Under the pieces are notes generated by a model. The model worked only from the letters and a program-made list of their open reading frames with translations, searched no databases and was not told where the DNA came from. From Carposina sasakii (taxonomy: Eukaryota > Arthropoda > Insecta > Lepidoptera > Carposinidae), in assembly GCA_014607495.2 (NCBI GenBank), contig CP053155.1:11470001-11534000 (forward strand): 64,000 nt of DNA, given 5' to 3'. Within the stretch, counting starts at the first letter, position 1. Each line of letters begins with the position of its first letter. Shown here in pieces: positions 12,001 to 23,400 of this stretch. A program made the position numbers and the translations under genes.

Positions 12001-13466
12001 AATCAATAAATACTCATGGCTGTACTCAAAGAGACCACAATATTCCAGCGAGATACAGACAGCGTACAAAGCTCCCCTCCTGTGTCGGAGGCGGACGCCC
12101 CCTCCACCCCGACCCGCCGCCCGCGCCGTCCCTCCAATACCAGTGTAACCAAGACTGATACGGGGAAACGGTACGTATACGGACATCACTGATATTATGG
12201 TCGATTCCGGCAGTCACACTTAAACCTAAACGTCAGCCATTTAAAAGCCTGAAACTAACTATTATTAGTCCTACCTGTCCTTTTTGTATTATGTAAAATA
12301 TAACTTTTTATACATACCTGAATAAAATTTTATTACTGTCTTTTTATTTTTTATATTTTTTTTTCTCTCAGCCATTTATATTAAGAACGAAGAGAGATAG
12401 ACCTGACTAAAATTAGGTTTAGGTTTATGTGTGACTGCCGGAATCGACCATATTGTAAAACTAGCAGTCGCAATAAAATTACCGTTATTTCTCGTTCTCG
12501 TAGGATATTTTCCTGTTAGCCTGTTACTCTGACATTATTGGTGATTTTGTAAAGAGTAGCCGGAACAAACAGACAGCAAAAATTAAAACTAACTCGTTAC
12601 GTCGGTTTTTTTATTACATACAGCTATATCGCTTTCAAGCGTTTTAAGAGTCATCAAGGATCAGGCGCTAGTCCTGGTTTACCTGGTTTCAGAGATTGGC
12701 AGCCGGAACAAAAACTCTTTTACAGAGCCTCGCAGCGATCGTCCTCGCATGCCAAAATTGTGAAAAAAAAAAGAATGTTAATTTTCTACTGTGTATTATG
12801 GTTATATGTCTTTTTTCTACGAATATTTTATATCAATTACAAATACTTCTTACTTACTATCGCAACCGGTGCGCTTCAGTACTTACCAAGGTTTGTATTG
12901 TAGATCATGACACGATTTATTACACATGAAAAAGCAGGTGAATATTTTTACGATGATTGCAGACACTAAACTAAAATTTAAAAGCTTCACATAGAACCTA
13001 TTTCGTAGGCTCATTCATAAATTTGGGTCTAAACATGAATAAAATTACTAAAATTTCACATACGTTCTTAAGGTCAAAAGTAACAAGCTTTATAAATAGT
13101 AGAGTTATTTTTCTTGATAAGAGTTCGTAATAAATCTGTGTGAATTGGCAAATGCTATTCTCAGGTCAAAGTTACAACTTTATTACTAAGGCGATGACTT
13201 AACTAGCAACTCCAACAGTTTAGATCAGTACTGCGGCGCCATCGATGCTAGATGAGACGTTCTACCATTATATTTGATCATCTGGCCCCGTACATAATGC
13301 GTAATTATGAACGCACATGTATCAAAAACTGGATTAACTATGTGAGATAACTAAACCATGGTAAACTAACGTTTAGTTGGCGGCGGACGATCGGCTAATT
13401 GTTTCTCTCAATCATTTCAGGTCTAAGAAAACTGTAGACGAAAGTAAGGAAACCAAGAAAAAGTAA
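1..13466 (+). CDS. Large nuclear-type SRSRTPE-repeat, AT-hook-like protein (3' sixteen exons; 5' end outside window)
   Basis: I do not recognise this gene with confidence. Coding exons: 1-152, 1059-1153, 1586-1837, 2116-2184, 2762-2893, 4444-4572, 4800-4859, 5607-6657, 6733-7072, 7155-8052, 8750-8898, 9369-9446, 10766-10843, 11364-11491, 12049-12170, 13421-13466 (TAA). All sixteen join in one open frame (about 1258 residues) with matching phases and GT/AG borders, which strongly supports the model. The protein is low complexity: Ser/Thr-Pro sites, an acidic D/E stretch (about 6490-6657), and a basic C-terminal part with AT-hook-like patches such as RRGRKS (near 7930), SRRRGKTP (near 7680) and TRRPRRPS (exon 12049-12170). 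Five junctions start with an SRSRTPE-like motif, and exon 5607-6657 holds an internal KSVL repeat. It ends in a KETKKK tail. Composition suggests a chromatin, nucleolar or nuclear-pore protein; an ELYS/AHCTF1-type C-terminus is one guess. No enzyme domain is visible. Introns are loaded with transposon pieces. Confidence 0.8.
176..680. mobile_element. Foldback MITE with a SINE-like insert
   Basis: Left arm ~176-290 and right arm ~565-680 are near-complementary (for example CACGAAACTAGGTAGGTAAA and its complement). The ~270 bp between them include, on the - strand, a tRNA-like head with a B-box-like GGTTCGAATCC (complement near 490-510). This is probably a SINE that landed in the loop. Confidence 0.65.
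712..896 (+). repeat. Dispersed repeat ending GGCGAAGCCGTGGG
   Basis: Resembles a widespread lepidopteran repeat (CTGCTGTCTGTCCC, then AACGGATTTTGATGCGG, then GGGCGAAGCC). Class not determined from sequence alone. Confidence 0.5.
1306..1565. mobile_element. CAGGGTGTAAC foldback MITE, copy 1
   Basis: TA-CAGGGTGTAAC at the left and GTTACACCCTG-TA at the right, with long imperfect inverted arms that fold on themselves. Same family as 10018-10277 and 49745-50006. Lies in an intron just before exon 1586-1837. Confidence 0.7.
2906..3277. mobile_element. CAGGGTGTAAA foldback MITE
   Basis: Long inverted arms: CCTCGTATTCTTTGTAACG near 2940 pairs with its complement near 3230. TA flanks both ends. 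The left end starts only 12 bp after the donor of exon 2762-2893. Confidence 0.65.
3515..3897. mobile_element. CAGGGTTCGAA hAT-like MITE, copy 1
   Basis: Ends CAGGGTTCGAA and TTCGAACCCTG form inverted repeats. GATAATTATC motifs are repeated just inside both ends. Flanks TATTAAAA / CATTAAAA match at 7 of 8 bases, supporting an 8-bp target duplication. It is closely related to the copy at 19654-20089. Confidence 0.75.
5320..5535 (+). repeat. SINE-like repeat with LINE-type 3' end, copy 1
   Basis: Starts GTGGTGCCGGCAGAGTAG, holds CACCCCATGTCTGCCCGTGG and ends GCGTGCCCTGGGGGAG. Same family as 20515-20790 and 57427-57547. Confidence 0.55.
8250..8492. mobile_element. Foldback MITE in intron 8052-8750
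   Basis: About 95-bp arms at 8250-8345 and 8396-8492 are inverted repeats of each other (ATGAAAAGTAGAATC against GATTCTACTTTTCAT at the inner ends). The loop is about 50 bp. Confidence 0.65.
9056..9290. mobile_element. CAGGATATAAC foldback MITE, degenerate copy
   Basis: Same family as 10018-10277: ACAGGATATAACAGAAGG at the left, GTTACACCCTGTA at the right, with diverged arms. Confidence 0.55.
10018..10277. mobile_element. CAGGATGTAAC foldback MITE, near-perfect hairpin
   Basis: The two halves are almost exact complements over ~120 bp each (GAGACTCGAAATCACATG near 10092 and its complement near 10184). Flanked by TA. The high arm identity suggests a young copy or arm homogenisation. Confidence 0.75.
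10355..10572. mobile_element. GGCTCGAGCACACCGG inverted-repeat element
   Basis: Ends GGCTCGAGCACACCGGATGC and the complement at 10552-10572. CG-rich alternating blocks (GTACACGTACC, TACGTCTACGC) repeat inside in both orientations. Confidence 0.6.
11021..11345 (+). repeat. 45-bp minisatellite, about seven copies
   Basis: Units begin TTGATTAGCTATAAAC at 11021, 11066, 11111, 11145, 11190, 11235 and 11280, with a partial unit at ~11333. Period is 45 bp except one shortened 34-bp unit. The array stops about 20 bp before the acceptor of exon 11364-11491. Confidence 0.9.
12196..12452. mobile_element. Inverted-repeat MITE (ATGGTCGATTCCGGCAG ends)
   Basis: The left end TGGTCGATTCCGGCAGTCAC and the right end are complementary over ~35 bp. 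A relative with TGTCGATTCTGACAGT ends appears at about 37168-37300. Confidence 0.65.
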
Positions 13467-14248
13467 TCATATAGCCTAATTTATTTTTATATAAGGATTG
13501 TAATGTTTTGTTTAGTGTAATTAATATAAAAATGTCTGTATGTCTTCTGTTTATTTCAAATTTATCAGAGTGCCTCTACATATTATTATGGTCGGATAGC
13601 CTGAGAGAAAGCATCAACTTTAGAAAAAATCTTTAAAAAAATAGGACCTATATTAAATAGAAATATGCCACATTATACCTATAAGTTTCTTAGTATTTGA
13701 TTCTCAAACCAAACAAAAACGAGCATGATTTAATAAAATATTTATTTATTTCAATATAATAATAATATTAACAATGCACACAATCAGTCAATTTTAATAC
13801 AATATTTACATACGTATACGAAACATGCCACTAACAATACAAAATTACTTCCTTATAATTTCACATACTACCTGTGTTTTACCAGGCGGCGGTAGGCACA
13901 CCCCTTGCTACGTGGGACTTAGCAGGCTAATGCACGTTCACTATTTTTACTCACAATACAGGTAACATACTTACAGAAATCTAATTTGAAAATACAGGTA
14001 TAATTGTAATGATTATGACTATGTATGTCTTTATAGACATACGTATACATAAGAAAAATGAAACTTATTCGCCACGTAGGATTGATTAGAACGTCTTAAT
14101 ACTAGGTATAACTTGGCAAAGATATCTCAAAACAAACAGCCCTTATTTATTTACATGCACACTACTGAATCAAGTAATTTGAAAAAAAAAACTATTGTAT
14201 CTACCAATCTTCTTACAATTTCGCGGGTATATATATATATATATATAT
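13467..14248. other. 3' flank between convergent genes
   Basis: 3' UTR of the SRSRTPE gene followed by AT-rich DNA ending in a TA microsatellite (about 14228-14248). No gene seen. Confidence 0.5.
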
Positions 14249-16152
14249 AGGGTAAATGTGGGATAGTCGCCTCACTGGGATAGATGCCTCGGTAAACACG
14301 TAGCAACATGTACAAACAATAACCTCGCGCTGTTTTGTTTAAACGTAAGCCTAGCTCCTTCCCCCCGCCAGTCAGTATCGGGCATTTCGTTAGAGCGCAC
14401 GTGTCGAAATTTGTGAGACGAAACATAAAATTACGCGGCAATTTATTGGTCAGTACTAACATATACTCATTTTATTATTTTAAAGTGTTTTTTGCTATTT
14501 ATTTAATAATTATATCCCCTGCCCCGCCCTAAGAGGTTTAAACAAGATACAAAAAAAAATCACATTAGGTATTTTTGTTAACTTGTCTTCAAAATATTAA
14601 ATCATTTAAAATATTTTAGTATCTTCATTGTTTTTTAATTTCATACATTTATTTTTAGGAAAACACCCACTTCGTCGCACACATCCAAAAACTAGGACTG
14701 CAGGACACGGTACGAAGACTAGCCCTTGCTACAATCTTTTCTACGCTTAGCGGATGACAAGTTGAAGGTTTATCTCTTGCCCGAGCTCAGGGGTCGACAA
14801 AATGACTTAGTCTTAACAGAACATGATTTACTACAGGCTAATGCACTGGGGTCCGTTCATAAACCTATACGAAGGGCGCAAAATTAGTTCACTACATCTG
14901 GGGAAAAAGGGAGACTCTTTCGGTAATAAATGCCGCTGGTTTACAAGTAAAGGAGTATTCCAAGAGGTGAGGTCTAACTTATGTTAATGCAGATACTTAC
15001 ATTTTATTCCCAGAAAACCTCAGAAAAGTGGTTTTACTTCTAGATGGGCATTCTTAACTCTGCTGATGAAAAGTGGTGTTAAAATTTCTGCTTTACAACC
15101 CTTAGACCGCAGTTTTTTCAAGCCATTTAAAAGGTGAAATAATTGTCAATCGCTTTGCATGATTGGTTATCCGAGCGGACTAATGCTATTTCGGGGTTTC
15201 GGGCTTGTATTTACCCATACAATCCAACTGCTATTCCAGAAAGTTTTTTTGCAAGATTTGTCATTCAACTTCGCGATAGCTCATTGATCGAGCAAATCGA
15301 TTCGATCGATGCACATAATACGAGACATCACAGCTATCTGGCTAGTAGTCAGACGTTTATTCTGCGAGGTTCTTATACTGTGGCATGCCAATTTGTAATC
15401 AAATTCAGATCTAACTCACGAGATTTGTATACTATCCCAATACACGTTTCTCCATCTCTCAACTTTGTTGCAGCCTTCTCAGGATACGTCTACAAGTTCT
15501 TATTTTCTCCAATACCAAAGTCATACCACAGTCAGCTGCAGTATTGATATCGCAATTAAGAGAAACAAGGGCAAGCTAATCCAAATCGTGATAAATTCAA
15601 AAAGACAGTGAAAAAAAGATCAAGAGATTTAATACAAGTAACAAGATAATAAAGAAAATGAAAGTCGTAGGATCTAAGAAAATGAGCGTCCTAGAGTGTA
15701 TCATGTGCAAAAAGTGGTTGCATGAAACCTGCACAATGTATGGAGATTATTGTAATCCATGTCATCGTTTAAAACTACGTCAAGAAAAAAAATAGTAAAA
15801 CAATAAGCACATAGCTCTTAAAATTGACAAATCTAGATTTATTAGATTTAGCCCAAAGATGATTATATTGGAGAAAAAGTTTATTAAAGTTAACGAAATC
15901 AAATATTTAATTTAATTACATAGGGCACAGCCGAAATATCACTGCGGCATCTAACCCACACAACAGGCGTCTATCCTCATTTATAAATCTTTTTTATTTC
16001 GTTTAACTAAGTTAAAACAGATAAAATTAAATAACTTAATTAGTTTTTACATTAATAAATATACAATAAATCACAAAAGGTCACGATTTGAAATTGCTTA
16101 TTTTCTATAAGTTTTTCGCCTGTTTCAAAAAGTGTGGCAACTATCCCACATT

Positions 16153-16158
<6 letters not shown>
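14249..16158 (+). mobile_element. Decayed pogo/Tigger-type DNA transposon with 18-bp terminal inverted repeats
   Basis: The ends are perfect 18-bp inverted repeats: AGGGTAAATGTGGGATAG at 14249-14266 and its complement at 16141-16158. Both abut TA dinucleotide runs, as expected for TA-targeting Tc1/mariner/pogo elements. Inside, broken frames on the + strand match a DDE_1 transposase. VVLLLDGHS (from 15028) holds a catalytic Asp and is followed at once by a stop. Then come ISALQPLDRSFFKPFK, GFRACIYPYNPTAIPES (about 15190-15240), and near 15690 a PHD-like CIMCKKWLHETC with a later C-x2-C pair, the C-terminal module often seen in these transposases. Stops and frameshifts mean no active enzyme. 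About 1.9 kb. Confidence 0.8.
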
Positions 16159-16188
<30 letters not shown>

Positions 16189-17433
16189 ATATATGTTTGA
16201 TATATCTAGTATGCATAATGTTACGCTATGGTTTCCTAAGATGGCGGTGCTTGCAGAAAATTACGCCGCCGTCTTTACGGTCCCGACCTGTTGCTTTACG
16301 GCCGGACGGCGTCGCTATTTTAGAAAACCATATAGATATGTACAGTTCTTCAAGATATAATGGGCAACGCAAAACATCCGAAACAATCGTACAACATTAT
16401 AAAAACATTTTTAAAAGCAATTTAGTTTGTTAAAGCACTCCTAATTTCAAGTTTATCACAAACATAAAAATATCAATGTCATTTCTAAGAAAAGGAACAA
16501 ACTTTCTATTTGCATGTCGATGCCCATTATTTACCTTGTTATACTATATTGTATGCCATTACATTGACTAGTTATTGCGAGTTAGTAATTGTATTACACT
16601 TTGGTAGTTACTAAATTCCCTTCAAAGTTTAAAAGTAAGCACCTATTTCAAGCGAGATCCGAACATAATCACAACATACAAAAGGAACGCAATATACTAT
16701 AACAAAATAGTTGCCTACGCGTTATTACTTGTGCGGATAATTCTCTTTTTAGCCAAGCTTTATTGCCAGCAGTAAAATTTCTTTATATATTTTTTACTTG
16801 ATTACAAATAAAATGGCAACTACCTTCTCGTAAAACCTCAAGGCACCAGGCCCTAATACTTTCCTTCTCTCGAAAACCAACATGTGTAAAACAATAAACA
16901 AATGCAGTAGGACTAAATTATTACCGTATTGTCACAAAAGAATCTACACATTGATTAAGCTAAACATTGCCTAAATTTGGCAGATATTCCATACATTGGT
17001 ATTGAGTACTCAACTATAAAACCTCTTACCCCATTAAAACTAACGAGTGATATCTAAAATCTTTACTAACGGCTTAAGTGATTAATAAATTAAACATCTC
17101 TCAGTGCAGCAGTTAAAAACTTATTTATGTAAAAGTTGAGAATTCCCACAAAAATGTTGACACTGGCAGTGATAACCATAAACATTTAACATTTTTGTAA
17201 ATTTTTGACTTACATAAGTAACAAAGTTAAAGAAGACTGTAAAAGTAAAAAATTCTAGATACCATCTTTAGCTACGCTCGTTATTTAGATCAATTTTTAT
17301 AAAAGTGCTGGTTTATCCGAAAAACTTAATATAAAACACACGCACCAAAATAGTTAGTAAAAATAGTTTATTTTTATTGTATTGCCTTAATTTAACAAGT
17401 TTAATTTCAAGAAACTACACTATTAATTTAGTC
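16159..17433. other. Intergenic or 3' UTR DNA downstream of the transporter
   Basis: Begins with TA microsatellite (to ~16183). AT-rich with no coding frame I can support. The part next to 17434 is probably transporter 3' UTR, with AATAAA signals on the - strand at 17367-17378. Confidence 0.5.
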
Positions 17434-20400
17434 CTACCTTTTCCTTTTATTGTCAGTCACACTTTTCAAAGATCTTATATGGTACAGATCATCTACTGGC
17501 AAAGGTTTCCTAAGCCCTACCTCACCCAAATCCACTTTGTTTGACAAAATGTCCTGAGGTAATTGGTTATCTATTAATGTATCGCAAATCTGTTTGTCTT
17601 CCGGCTTTAGTCTAGATTTCTCTGTACAGTCCACTACCTCTCTTTTATTTCTAACCTGAGTTTTGTCTCCTACAATATTAGTTAATGCATCATTTTTGTC
17701 ATTATTCACAGCGATAGGGACTTTAGCATTATTTATATTAATGCCATTGTTAGTTATTTTTATATCGTTAGGTTTTACAATATTTTGAGGATTGTTATTT
17801 GTTTTAGTGTTGCCACTCATAGCCATAGCTATGGGTAAAGCTTGAAGAACTTCATTTGATAAACCTTTAGCGGCAATTATTTTGTTTTGCAAATCTTCTC
17901 CTTGTTTGTATGAAAGTGGTTTATCAGGAAGTTTTTCTGCTACTGCTTCGAAATTTTGTTGAGGTTGTTGATTATTAATTGCTAAGTTTTTCAAAGGTTT
18001 AACTACATTACTAGGATCTTGTACTGGTTTAACTATATTGTCAGCTTGACTTTCAATTGGTTTCTGAGGAATATTATCAGAACTTTTTGATGGCAAAGCT
18101 ACTTTTTCCGGCTCTACAATGTTATTTATTTCCGGAATATTGGCAGCAACTGGTACTACCGGTGGTTGAACCTCTACAGGGTTTGCCACATTAGGTTGTA
18201 TACTTTGGTTTATTTGGGGATTATTTACCACTGGTTTAACGTCATCCAAATTAGTTGGCTTCAGAGGGTTTTCAAGTTTTATAGCATTCTCTTTTAAAGC
18301 TTCTATAGTTTCAACTGCTTTCTTAGCTATTTCTTGCACTGCTTCATTTGCAACTTGTTCTATATTTTCAGCTTTCTTTTCCAATTTTTCTGCTTGTGGT
18401 TGATCGGTTACGCCACCTAAACTTTGTATAGCCATATTAGCTATCTTTTGAATACTTTCCACAGCGATTTTCTTCGCATCGTTACTATCAATTTCGTTTT
18501 TCTTCTCTAACTCCTCTTTAGTCTTTCTTATTTCATGTAATATTTCTTTTTGTTCTGCTATAAGTTCCTTCTGTTCTTCTCCATGTTGTTTAATAGTTTC
18601 AATCAGTTGCTGTTGTTTAATCATATCGATTTTTTCTTGACTTGGAGAAATAACCTTTTCTTCCTTTGGTTTTTCATCTATGTTTTCTTTTCTCTGCATT
18701 TCTTTCTCGTCCATTTTAACTTTAATGTTCTTAGGATGAGATTCTGACACTTTATCCAAAGGCTCCATAATCACTGGATTTTCTTGTTTTATTTCAATTG
18801 CAGGTTCTTCCTTCGGTACTTTTTGTTCTTCTATAATTAAGTTTTTTTCTTTTACTTGAGTTTCAGGAGGTACTGGATTTGGGGGTTGAAATACCGAGTC
18901 GCTTTCACCGTTAATTGCCTTGTTAACTATACTTAATTCTGGTTGATCTTCAACTTTTTCCACTGCCTTGGGGTCTACTAGATCTGAAAATTATACTGTT
19001 GCTTAGTTGCTACAAAGTAAGGCTTGGATTTGATACGATTTAAGAACTCATGGTAAGCTCTAGGTAAGTAGTTAACCGCGTTAAATTTGTAACGTTCATT
19101 AGATGATATCATCACGCCATTATATAATTGGTTGGCTAATCAACCACAAAGGTAAAACAGAATAGGATATATGCATGCATTTTTAGATTATACGTCCTTA
19201 ATGGCTTACAGTGATTCAAACATGACAAAATGTTTTTTAAACGCTCCGTTTGCTCAATACTAAAATGGCATAGACTTTGACGTCATAGTACACAACCGTC
19301 TCAAATTAGTATGGGAAAAAATGCAATCTTATTTTATAAACGAAATATGTTATATTTTGTGTATAGTTGTCAATAAAAATTGTTTATTAATAGGTGCAGA
19401 TATTAATAAAGTATTTAATAAATCAATGAGATAATTCAAAATATGAGTAAAACTGTATGTTTTTACTCCTTTTATTGTAATTTTTTTTCTTTTAATTTTT
19501 CAAACTTTTAAACACCTGTAACTTTGGTATTTACTAACCGTTTGATGTGATTTTTGCACTATTCGCTTTGTCTTTGTAATATCTTTCGAATAAAATATAA
19601 AAAATGTGTTTTCGTGTCAGAGGCATATTCCCTATCACAAACTCACTTTCAGCCAGGGTTTGAAGTGATAATTATCATGATAATTATCACGATAAATATA
19701 CCTTGATAATTATCTTTGATAATTATAAAAATCAAACACTAAAATAATCTCATTTATTTGTCTGAACGTCATTTGCGTATCCAAACACGCTAGACCTCAA
19801 ACTAAACAAAAAAACCGTTTCTCTGACGAGAAAAGTGTGAATTCTATTCTTTAAATACATTCTTACTTTTGTTTGACGTCATAAAAACAAATTCTGAATT
19901 AAATTGTATATTTCTCACATTTATTCTTTGCTCTTTAATTAATAATACTAAAAAACCTACATCCTCCTTGGGATAAATATATTATCATTTAAATAATGAA
20001 AATTTCAAGAAGTTAAATGGAAAATCAGCTAAGATAATTATCAATATAATTATCCAAAAAAATATTTATCTTGATAATTTCGAACCCTGTTTTCAGCATA
20101 CTAAAGTGCATGTTATAAGTTCCTTACCAGGTTTCTCGTATTTCTCGAAGAAGTCCTCAACCATCTTATCGATCCGTTCCTGAGTGATCAGTTTCTCGTC
20201 TCGCCTCTCGTGAGAATTCTCGGCGGCTTGCAGGTTGGCGTACGTGCCGAGAACCATTATTATCAGCCCTAGCACTACTATCATCTGAAAATATATTCAT
20301 GTGTTTAAAATGGATAACTGCACCGGTAGCATTAGATCGGCGAGAGCGACACATTTAACATTTAAGCGTCAAATTCACAGAGCTACATAATAACTATAGA

Positions 20401-23400
20401 AAATAAGTGCGCGTGTAAAAAGGGAGTTGAAGAGAATAGAGACGCGTTCTATGTCGCTTTATACACGGCTACAGAACTACATAATTATCTATCTTCTATA
20501 CATATAATAGCCGCGCGGTGCCGGCAGAGTAGAGTTTGTACCACCCCATGTCTGCCCGTGGATATCGTACGAGGCGATTAAGTGTTTCCGGGAGGCGGGC
20601 AGCAGCGCCTCCCGTGCTGACAACATAGTCCGAAAATTACACTGCGATCACCAACCCGCCTGCCCAGCGTGGTGACTATATGGGCAAAACCCCCCCTGTG
20701 GCAATAGCCTGGTGGCGTGCCCTGGAGGAGGCCTACGTCCAGCAGTGGACTACAATGGGCTGAAGACGAGACGATATACATATAATAAAATTGTAACGGA
20801 TCGATGTTTGTGCACGCTAATAAAATATGCTCAGAAACGGCTGGACCGATTTCGATGAAGTTTTCAGGAATATGTTGTGACATGTAACCCGGATAATTTT
20901 GACATTTTGTTTTTTCTGCTGTCCACGCGGATGGAGTCGCGGGCGTCCACTAGTAAAAAATATGTAAGTGCACAAAAAGGAAGTTGCGAAAGAGAGTAGA
21001 GACGAGTTCTGGCGTCAGGGCTAAATGAATTTGCACTAACTTTTTGCACCAATATATTCTTACTTTGTCTAGTTATTTATAGCCATGTGGATTTGTCGCT
21101 TAAATGCGAGATGTGTCACTCTCATCGATCTCATGAATGTAAATATGTATTAGATTCGGAGTAGCCTATTGCATGCCAGGTGGTCATCTAGTTTTTCATT
21201 GCAACTGTAGTTATCTATGAACGTGAGTTATCTCAGATTCGAGCCAGTTTAAATTTAACTAATAAATGGTAAAATTCGTCATCCGAGTAATTGACCCGGT
21301 GACTTAGTGGTTATAGCGGCTGGCACGGTTTGCAGTGGTCGTGGGTTCGATTCCCACTCGGGTAAAGAATTTTTTCCATTTTCTTTATTAATAATTTTTT
21401 AACTAATACATGTCAAAATTACTTAAATGCATTGGACTACTAATCTGGTAATAAATAAACTTAATTTCACGGCCATATAATACAAATTAAAGTGTTCTCA
21501 GGAAAATCTATGATAACACTTTCAAAATATGATTTGTGAATATTTATTTAAATATTTTTTTTATAAGAAGGTATTAATTAAGTAGAGGGATAAGAGGGTC
21601 TTGGTGCTTTGTAGGCGATGGGGCTGACCACCTGTCACTACTAACCGAACTTGTACATCTCAACTATACCCTCAAACTTGGTCAGAAGTGGAACCATGTG
21701 GTTCTATCGGCCCTTGGTGCTCTGCCTACCCCGTAAGGGATAAAGGCGTGATTATATGTATGTATTAATTACTATGGTGGATCCCACTATTTTCTTGGTA
21801 TACTTGATAATGGGATCTTTCTGAAGTTAAACCAAAATAGATAAATCGGATGAATGTACACAATTTAATATTAGAAATCTGTTTTAGAGATCACTATTCA
21901 AATTCAGATATTCTTTCGAAATAATATCTTCTTACCCGAAACGAATACGCCTGAAGGAGATGCCAGAATGTTTTTCAAGTGTATGTAAGTGTATTTCTTT
22001 GTCACGCTCTAACGATTTGACGCATTAGAACTAAAGGCTCTCAGAAAGAGCATACGTCATTTTGTGATTGGTAAATTCATGCACCGCTCCGGCTCAGTGG
22101 AAACACAGCTTAAGAGGTATCATTAAATTCGTCTTAGGGCTAATTTTACCAAACGTCAGATAGCCTATCAGAAGAATAAAAGAAGTCGTGTCGTAAGAGT
22201 GACACTGGGTAAAAATTTCCACGCAGTTGGGTTTTTTTCAAAACATATGTGGTTATTAAGTTCATCCAATACAGTTATTTCCTGTACTTGAACAAAACCT
22301 ATTTTAGCTCACCTTAGCCAAAAGCCGTTCATTGGTATCCTTAAACGTGACATTGACGAAGCAAGCGGCAGGAAAGACCACACAGATCATCACGCCTATA
22401 GTAGACCCGAGTAGACCAAGCACCAACTCGATGTTAGGTATAAGTAGACTGACAAACAATGCTGTACCCACTATAGAGATCGTGATGCAACGGAAAGCTA
22501 GGGTCGGCATCACTTGTTTTACTACGTGCTCTTGATGATGATGCACCTATAAGAAAGAGGGAGATAGAAATAACATACACGTATTTGTAAATAAAATAAA
22601 TAAATATAATCATGCCCTCATAATATAATCCCTCAAAGAGGGTGGACAGAAGTTTGCAAATTACACACCCACTTTTCACCAGTTAGCCTAGTATAGTGGG
22701 AAATAGAAATTAAATGCTTTTTTTGGCCCAGGAAGTGTTATTATAGAAAATTGTGTATGAATCTTGGATATTTGTGTCATCCTTATCATCGATAGGAGGT
22801 ACATACAGGGTGTTTTTTTGTGGCCACCTTTAACGAAGGGTACGTATTCTGAAAAAAAATTTTTTTTTTGAAAAAAAATTTAAATTCCTTGATCCGAAAT
22901 TTATAGTGAAGTGAAAAAAAATTTTTTTTTTGTTAGTTTTTTTATAGACAGATATTAAATTCCTTGATTTTTCGTGAAAAAGTGTCTATCCTGTTACGCG
23001 CGTCTTAGTAGACAGCATTTATGCAGAAAAACGCAGTCTAACTCCTTTACGCGGACCCTAATGCATTTATGGAAACCAGACACTTGGACCCAGGTATGCT
23101 TGGAAACCAGACCATGGAGAAAAATATGCTTCGTTATGATCGAGATTCCGTAGTTTTCGGGATTCCGTAGTTTTCGGGAACGTTGACGACCAAAAATCAC
23201 CCTGTATTTCATTTAGTTTATGTCTAAAGAATTATTGAAGTGTACTAATCGTCGGATGGACAGATGGCCTAGCCAAGGTGCGGTTATCGGTTGGATGCAG
23301 GCCGATTCCGACCGGTCGGAGTGGAGGTTGTTGTGGGAGGCTTATGTTCACCAGTGGACTTCTCATGGCTGATGATGATGATGAGATGAATCGTGACAGA

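Noticed and set aside
15143..15547. 134-residue open frame as a host gene
   Set aside because: It is the decayed C-terminal half of a pogo/Tigger transposase between inverted ends.
21290..21360. Possible tRNA gene on the + strand
   Set aside because: A- and B-box present but no acceptor stem pairing, and the same tail recurs at 2640; SINE.
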